Source of the DNA: Solirubrobacter sp963792915
GTDB lineage: Bacteria; Actinomycetota; Thermoleophilia; Solirubrobacterales; Solirubrobacteraceae
Length of the DNA stretch: 64,000 bases
Reading direction: 5' to 3'
NCBI GenBank assembly: GCA_963792915.1
Contig: CAWBYD010000003.1
Span: forward strand, 1,860,001-1,924,000
Shown here: positions 59,381 through 64,000 of the stretch, piece after piece
Position numbering within the stretch: the stretch's first letter is position 1
Layout: each line of letters opens with the position of its first letter
Program-made: the position numbers and the translations under genes
Notes under the pieces: generated by a model
Database searches by the model: none
The model's input: only the letters and a program-made list of their open reading frames with translations
Told to the model about the DNA's origin: nothing

Positions 59381-59965
59381 GTGTTCACCGGGCTGGTCGC
59401 GGACCTCGGGACGGTCGTGGCGGTCGACGCCACCGCCGACGGGGTGCGCCTCGCGGTGCGGACGGCGCTCGCCGGCGAGCTCTCCGAAGGCGACTCGGTG
59501 GCGGTGAACGGCGTCTGCCTCACCGCCACGGCGATCGCGGACGGGGCGTTCTCCGCCGACGTGATGCTCCAGTCGCTGCGGCGCTCCTCGCTGGGCGAGG
59601 TCGGGGAGGGCTCGGCGGTCAACCTCGAGCTGCCGCTGCGGGCCACCGACCGGCTCGGCGGCCACGTCGTGCAGGGCCACGTCGACGGCGTCGGCACGGT
59701 GCGCGAGACGCGCGAGGACGGCTTCGCCCGCGTCGTCACCTTCGACGCGCCGCCCGACCTGCTGCGTTACGTGGTGGAGAAGGGATCGATCGCTGTTGAC
59801 GGCGTGTCACTTACAGTATCGGCCATGACCGACGACAGCTTTTCGGTCTCGCTGATCCCCGAGACGCTCGAGCGCACGACGCTGGGCAGCGCCGGCCCCG
59901 GCCGGCTCGTGAACCTGGAGGTGGACGTGCTCGCGAAGTACGTGGAAAAGCTGGTGCGCGCGTGA
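59381..59965 (+). CDS. ribE: riboflavin synthase alpha subunit
   Basis: Dismutates two 6,7-dimethyl-8-ribityllumazines into riboflavin. The 194 residues form two internal lumazine-binding barrels: FTGLVADLGTV and SVAVNGVCLTATAI in the first, HVVQGHVDGVGTV and SIAVDGVSLTVSAM in the second. GTG at 59381. It overlaps ribBA by GTGA. Often named ribC in Actinobacteria. Confidence 0.93.
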   Translation: MFTGLVADLGTVVAVDATADGVRLAVRTALAGELSEGDSVAVNGVCLTATAIADGAFSADVMLQSLRRSSLGEVGEGSAVNLELPLRATDRLGGHVVQGHVDGVGTVRETREDGFARVVTFDAPPDLLRYVVEKGSIAVDGVSLTVSAMTDDSFSVSLIPETLERTTLGSAGPGRLVNLEVDVLAKYVEKLVRA

Positions 59966-61230
59966 GGCCGTTCGCAACGATCGAGGACGCGCTGGAGGAC
60001 TTCCGCGCCGGGCGCATGATCGTCGTCTGCGACGACGAGGACCGCGAGAACGAGGGCGACCTGACGCTCGCCGCGCAGTTCGCCACGCCCGAGGCGATCA
60101 ACTTCATGGCCAAGGAGGGGCGCGGGCTGATCTGCCTCGCGCTCTCGCCGGAACGATGCGACGAGCTCGGCCTGGACCTGATGGCGGCCAAGAACGAGTC
60201 GCCCTACGAGACCGCGTTCACGGTCACGATCGAGGCGCGCGACGGCGTCACGACCGGGATCAGCGCGGCTGACCGCGCGCACACGATCCAGGTCGCGATC
60301 GACCCGGAGTCGGCGCCGCGCGACCTCGTCCAGCCCGGCCACATCTTCCCGCTCAAGGCCAAGCCGGGCGGCGTGCTGGAGCGCACCGGGCAGACCGAGG
60401 CGGCGGTCGACCTCGCACGCCTCGCGGGCCTGAACCCGGCCGGCGTGATCTGCGAGATCATGAACGACGACGGGACGATGGCCCGCGTCGGCGACCTCGA
60501 GCGCTACTGCCAGCGCCACGACCTGAAGATGATCACGGTCGCCGACCTGATCGCCTACCGCCGCAAGCACGACCGGCTGGTCGAGCGCGTGGTCCAGACG
60601 CGGCTCCCGACCGGGTTCGGCGAGTTCACCGCCGTCGGCTACCGCTCGCTGGTCGACAGCAAGCATCACGTCGCGCTGGTCAAGGGCGAGGTGGCGGGCG
60701 AGGACGACGTCCTGATCCGCGTGCACTCCGAGTGCCTGACCGGCGACGTCTTCCACTCGCTGCGCTGCGACTGCGGCGAGCAGCTCGAGAGCGCGCTGGC
60801 GATGATCGAGAACGAGGGCCGCGGCGTGCTGCTCTATCTCGCGCAGGAGGGCCGGGGCATCGGGCTGCTCAACAAGCTCAAGGCCTACAACCTGCAGGAC
60901 CGCGGCATGGACACGGTGGACGCCAACCTCGAGCTCGGTCTGCCCGTCGACCTGCGCGACTACGGCATCGGCGCGCAGATCCTCGTCGACCTCGGGCTCA
61001 GCACGATCCGCATCCTCACCAACAACCCGAAGAAGATCCGCGGCCTCGAGGGCTACGGGCTCTCGGTCGCGGCCCAGGTGCCGATCGAGCACGCGCCGAA
61101 CCCGCACAACGAGGCGTACCTGCGCGCCAAGCGCGACCGTCTCGGTCACACGCTGCACCACCAGGGGCTGGCGCTGGACGAGCAGATGGTCCACGACGAG
61201 CAGGTCTCCGACCGCGAGCGAAAGCCGTGA
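59962..61230 (+). CDS. ribBA: 3,4-dihydroxy-2-butanone 4-phosphate synthase/GTP cyclohydrolase II (RibBA)
   Basis: Makes both early riboflavin precursors from ribulose 5-phosphate and GTP. Of its 422 residues, the N-terminal RibB (about 1-205) has DDEDRENEGDLTLAAQFATP and PGHIFPLKAKPGGVLERTGQ. The C-terminal RibA (about 210-400) has the zinc cysteines in SECLTGDVFHSLRCDCGEQL and YLAQEGRGIGLLNKLKAYNL. GTG start overlapping the ribE stop. It overlaps ribH by GTGA. Both active sites look complete. Confidence 0.95.
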   Translation: MRPFATIEDALEDFRAGRMIVVCDDEDRENEGDLTLAAQFATPEAINFMAKEGRGLICLALSPERCDELGLDLMAAKNESPYETAFTVTIEARDGVTTGISAADRAHTIQVAIDPESAPRDLVQPGHIFPLKAKPGGVLERTGQTEAAVDLARLAGLNPAGVICEIMNDDGTMARVGDLERYCQRHDLKMITVADLIAYRRKHDRLVERVVQTRLPTGFGEFTAVGYRSLVDSKHHVALVKGEVAGEDDVLIRVHSECLTGDVFHSLRCDCGEQLESALAMIENEGRGVLLYLAQEGRGIGLLNKLKAYNLQDRGMDTVDANLELGLPVDLRDYGIGAQILVDLGLSTIRILTNNPKKIRGLEGYGLSVAAQVPIEHAPNPHNEAYLRAKRDRLGHTLHHQGLALDEQMVHDEQVSDRERKP

Positions 61231-61652
61231 AGTTCGCGATCGTGGTCGCGCGCTTCTACGAGGATCTCGCGACCAGGCTCCAGGACGGCGCCCAGCGCGT
61301 GTTCTCCGAACGCGGCCACGGCGAGGCGGACGTGTTCGACGTCCCCGGGGCGTTCGAGCTCCCGCTCGCGGCCAGCTTCGTCGCCCACACGAAGCGCTAT
61401 CAGGGCGTCGCCTGCCTCGGCGCGGTGATCCGCGGCGAGACCGACCACTACGAGTACGTGTGCTCGGAGTCGGCGCGCGGGATCATGACCGTGCAGCTGA
61501 CGACCGGCGTGCCGTGCGCGTTCGGGGTCCTGACTGTGGAGACGATGGAGCAGGCGCTGGCGCGCGTCGGCGGCGGCAAGCGCGACCAGGGCGCGCACGC
61601 CGCCGAGGCCGTGATCACGCTGGCCGAGATGAAGCGGAGCCTCGGCGGCTGA
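61227..61652 (+). CDS. ribH: 6,7-dimethyl-8-ribityllumazine synthase
   Basis: Condenses the two RibBA/RibD-derived precursors; usually a 60-mer capsid. 141 residues with the phosphate-binding VVARFYEDLATRLQDG, FDVPGAFELPLAASFVAHTK, AVIRGETDHYEYVC (catalytic His region) and PCAFGVLTVETMEQALARVG. GTG at 61227 overlaps the ribBA stop. Last gene of the riboflavin operon; its 3' end overlaps the convergent PAS-kinase gene by 38 bp. Confidence 0.94.
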   Translation: MKFAIVVARFYEDLATRLQDGAQRVFSERGHGEADVFDVPGAFELPLAASFVAHTKRYQGVACLGAVIRGETDHYEYVCSESARGIMTVQLTTGVPCAFGVLTVETMEQALARVGGGKRDQGAHAAEAVITLAEMKRSLGG

Positions 61653-62718
61653 CCGGCAGCCGGACGTGGAACGTGGTTCCGCGTCCCGGCTCGCTCTCGA
61701 AGGTGAGCGTGCCGCCGTGGCGCTCGACGACCAGCGCGCGGGCGATCGCCAGCCCCTGGCCGGTGCCCGCGCCGACGGGCTTGGTGGTGAAGAAGGGATC
61801 GAACACGCGCTCGGCGATGGCGGGAGCGATCCCGGCGCCGGTGTCGGCGACGTCGATCCGCACGTGAGCGCCCTCGTCGCGCGTGCGCACCGTGATCTGC
61901 CCGCCGGCGTGCTGGGCGTTGACCAGGAGGTTCACGAGCACCTGCTCGATCTCACCCGCGTTGCAGACCACGGGCGGCAGCGGCGCCAGGTCGGTGTCGG
62001 CCTGCACCCCGGCGAGCGCGACCGCCGCCCGCGCCCGCGCCACCAGGTCGGCGGCGACGTGCGCCTCGGGGTGCGCCTGCTCGCCCATCGCGCGCACGAT
62101 CTCGGCGACCCGGTCGAGCCCCTCGTTCGCGCGCCGGAAGGCGGCCGGGACGCGCTCGCGCAGGTAGGCGATGTCGGTCGACGCCTCGGCCTGCGCGACC
62201 GGCGTGCCGGAGCGTACGGCGTCGTAGACGTCGAGCAGTTCGGCGAACGACTCCTCCAGGAACTCCACGGTGTCGCCGAGGAACTGCACCGGCGTGTTGA
62301 TCTCGTGCGCCACGCCGGCGGCGAGCCGGCCGACCGCCTCCAGGCGCTGGGCAAGCCGGTGCTCGGCCTCGGCGGTGATGTCGACGAGCAGCGAATGCAG
62401 GTGGCGGCCGTCCTCCATCACCACGCCGCTGACGTCGCGCAGCCGGATCTGCCCGCCGTCGGGCCGCGTGAAGCGGAATTCGGCCGGGCCGCCGCCGAGC
62501 CCGCGCGCCTGCTCGGCGAGCTTCATCTGCAGCAGCACGCGGTCGTCGGGATGGATGCGCGCGAACACGCCGTCCGGGTGCTCGAGCCAGTCCGCGACCG
62601 GCACGCCGAGGATCGCCTCGGACTGGGGGCTGACGTAGACCGGCGCGAGATCGCGCCCGAGCGCGAACACGACCGCGACGGCCGGGACCTGCTCGACCAG
62701 CGCGCGGTAGTCGATCAC
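61615..62718 (-). CDS. PAS-domain sensor histidine kinase (367 aa)
   Basis: PAS domain (about 10-115: FALGRDLAPVYVSPQSEAIL, LHSLLVDITAEAEHRL), then HisKA with phospho-acceptor His in AAGVAHEINTPVQFLG, and an HATPase with GEIEQVLVNLLVNAQHA, DTGAGIAPAIAERVFDPFFT and TGQGLAIARALV. No TM segment. ATG at 62718 overlaps the regulator stop (ATGA), so the two are a pair. The HisKA class differs from the HisKA_3 kinases elsewhere in the window. Confidence 0.9.
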   Translation of the reverse strand: MIDYRALVEQVPAVAVVFALGRDLAPVYVSPQSEAILGVPVADWLEHPDGVFARIHPDDRVLLQMKLAEQARGLGGGPAEFRFTRPDGGQIRLRDVSGVVMEDGRHLHSLLVDITAEAEHRLAQRLEAVGRLAAGVAHEINTPVQFLGDTVEFLEESFAELLDVYDAVRSGTPVAQAEASTDIAYLRERVPAAFRRANEGLDRVAEIVRAMGEQAHPEAHVAADLVARARAAVALAGVQADTDLAPLPPVVCNAGEIEQVLVNLLVNAQHAGGQITVRTRDEGAHVRIDVADTGAGIAPAIAERVFDPFFTTKPVGAGTGQGLAIARALVVERHGGTLTFESEPGRGTTFHVRLPVSRRGSASSRPA

Positions 62719-63833
62719 TGGATCACCCGCAGCGGCTCGCGCACCTGCCCGAGCGGGAAGTTCCCCAGGCGCTCGATCAGCTCCGGGCCGACGAGGTTGC
62801 CACGGGTGATCAGCAGGCGCCCGTCGGCCGCGCGCACGTCCGCGGCGAGCCGCATCCCGACCTCCAGCCCGGCGATCCGGACCTCGGCGACCTCGAGGCC
62901 GTGGACGCGCACGCCGACGAGGCGGTGGAAGACCTCCAGCAGCTCGGGGTCATAGACGCCGGTGCGGCCGCGCATCGTGTCCAGGGCGAGGAACGGGTCC
63001 GCGCCCTCGCCGCCGAGGCGCACGAAGTCCATCGCGATGCGCAGGATGCGCGCGCCGGCGGGCAGCTCGCCCGAGTCGAAGCGGCGCCTGTGGCCGGCGA
63101 TGATCGCCTGCACGCCCTCCAGGCGCGGGATGTTGGCCAGGATGCGCTTGGTGATCGCCGGCACGCGGTCCACCATCGACGTCTCGTGCGGGCTCAGCGG
63201 CCGGCCCGTGCGCAGCCGCTCGGCCGTCACGTCGGGCAGCGTGACCGCGCCCAGGTTGGCGAGCATCGCGGCGACCTCGACCTCCCAGACGTCGCCGTGC
63301 TGTGTCTCGCGGGCCAGCCCGCCGGCCAGCTCCTTCAGCCGCGTGCTCTGCCCGAACACGGCCGGGCTGGCGAGCGCCAGGACGTCGCTCAGCGCCTGGA
63401 CGGCGCCGTGCAGCGTCTGCTCGAGCAGGTCGCGCTCCAGTACCAGCGCGCGGTGCTGCGCGAGCGCCCCGGCGCACGCCTGGCGCAGCTCGAAGCGGTT
63501 GCACGGCTTGGTCAGGTAGCGGAAGATCTGGCCGTCGTTGACCGCCCGCTGGGCGGCCTCGGCGTCGGCGTAGCCCGTCAGCAGCATCCGCACCGCGAGC
63601 GGGGAGACGCGGCGCGCCTCGCGCAGGAACACCGAGCCCGGCATGTCCGGCATCCGCATGTCGGAGATCACCACCGCGTAGCCGCGCGGGTTGCGGCGCA
63701 TCAGCGCGAGCGCCTCGGGCCCGGTGGTCGCGGTCTGCACGGTGAAGTCGCGGCGCAGGATGTCGCGCAGCGACTCGAGGACGTTCGGCTCGTCGTCGAC
63801 GCACAGCAGCCGGGGGCGCGAGAATGCGGCCAC
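62715..63833 (-). CDS. response regulator with degenerate HD-type output domain
   Basis: 372 residues. Receiver (about 8-125) with CVDDEPNVL, phospho-acceptor Asp in YAVVISDMRMPDMPG and Lys in RYLTKPCNRFEL. The second domain (about 145-310) resembles HD/HD-GYP phosphodiesterases, but the metal-binding HD is replaced (MLANLGAVTLPDV instead of LHDIG) and no GYP is present. Catalytic activity on cyclic di-GMP is therefore unlikely. GTG at 63833. Pairs with the PAS kinase. Confidence 0.82.
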   Translation of the reverse strand: MAAFSRPRLLCVDDEPNVLESLRDILRRDFTVQTATTGPEALALMRRNPRGYAVVISDMRMPDMPGSVFLREARRVSPLAVRMLLTGYADAEAAQRAVNDGQIFRYLTKPCNRFELRQACAGALAQHRALVLERDLLEQTLHGAVQALSDVLALASPAVFGQSTRLKELAGGLARETQHGDVWEVEVAAMLANLGAVTLPDVTAERLRTGRPLSPHETSMVDRVPAITKRILANIPRLEGVQAIIAGHRRRFDSGELPAGARILRIAMDFVRLGGEGADPFLALDTMRGRTGVYDPELLEVFHRLVGVRVHGLEVAEVRIAGLEVGMRLAADVRAADGRLLITRGNLVGPELIERLGNFPLGQVREPLRVIQ

Positions 63834-63847
63834 CGTCGCCCGGCCGC

Positions 63848-64000
63848 TCAGCCGTTGCCTTTGGGCTTCTTGCGGCCCGGGCCGCCGCCCCCCTGGGCCT
63901 GGCGCAGCAGCGCCCGCACGACCCCGTTCTGGTCGTCGAAGCGCTGCAGGCGTGCCTGGAGCACCGGCACGGCCTCCTGCGGGCGGTCGGCCTGCACCAG
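63848..64000 (-). CDS. C-terminal end of a gene cut by the window edge, unknown
   Basis: The last 50 residues run from 64000 to the TGA at 63850-63848. A helical part (ADRPQEAVPVLQARLQRFDD) looks like the end of a TPR-type or coiled helix region. A basic Gly/Lys tail follows (GGGPGRKKPKGNG). Nothing more can be said without the rest of the gene. Confidence 0.5.
   Translation of the reverse strand: MVQADRPQEAVPVLQARLQRFDDQNGVVRALLRQAQGGGGPGRKKPKGNG

Overview
The window is 64 kb of very GC-rich DNA. Its coding style includes frequent GTG and TTG starts, GTGA/ATGA start-stop overlaps, and long antisense open frames that are composition artefacts. GC content, complete RecBCD genes, NarL-type two-component systems, sigma factors with a membrane segment, and secreted thrombospondin-type-3 (EF-hand-like) calcium-binding proteins together suggest a soil actinobacterium of the Thermoleophilia/Solirubrobacterales type. 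The taxon is an inference. I recognised no rRNA, tRNA, CRISPR array, prophage or intact insertion sequence.

Layout. 1-3.4 kb (minus): a partial class V aminotransferase, then a likely operon with two paralogous secreted calcium-binding proteins flanking an ECF sigma factor with a membrane segment. 3.5-7.5 kb: a MocR/PdxR-type regulator divergent from a pyridoxamine-phosphate-oxidase-like gene, then cmk and der. 7.6-12.7 kb: metK with a structured leader, a sodium:solute symporter with a small partner, galactokinase, and an orphan DNA methyltransferase. 12.8-21.3 kb: the housekeeping series priA-def-fmt-rsmB-zinc ribbon-rpe, interrupted by a MITE-like element between def and fmt and by a large secreted repeat protein. 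Here fmt carries a C-terminal HEAT-repeat domain. 21.3-27.6 kb: lone receiver, NarL-type kinase, NarL regulator, then a LolD/MacB-like ABC exporter. 27.6-31.2 kb: a GT-C-type membrane protein, a sigma/anti-sigma-like pair, and two secreted proteins divergent from it. 31.5-41.3 kb: a receiver-PAS-kinase divergent from recC-recB-recD, with recB frameshifted. 41.4-44.7 kb: a family III CoA-transferase, small secreted proteins and an enolase-superfamily enzyme. 44.8-48.7 kb: a triple-GAF kinase with its regulator, divergent from a YhfZ-like regulator. 48.7-52.3 kb: secreted proteins (one frameshifted), a half-length membrane protein, two tiny genes and a flippase. 52.3-58.3 kb: envelope glycan genes (methyltransferase, GT2, two GT-C enzymes, SanA/YdcF-like protein). 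58.2-61.7 kb: the riboflavin operon ribD-ribE-ribBA-ribH. 61.6-64 kb: a PAS kinase, a response regulator with a degenerate HD-type domain, and a partial gene.

Points that stand out: (i) fmt fused to HEAT repeats; (ii) a recurring -10-like hexamer 5-9 bp before start codons that lack a Shine-Dalgarno, suggesting widespread leaderless mRNAs, including an overlapping divergent pair at recC; (iii) structured RNA candidates on both sides of metK; (iv) a 168-bp MITE-like element, a two-locus REP-like palindrome family and a nested 133-bp inverted repeat; (v) three reading-frame disruptions (sigma-factor tail, recB, a secreted protein), which are either real mutations or sequencing errors.
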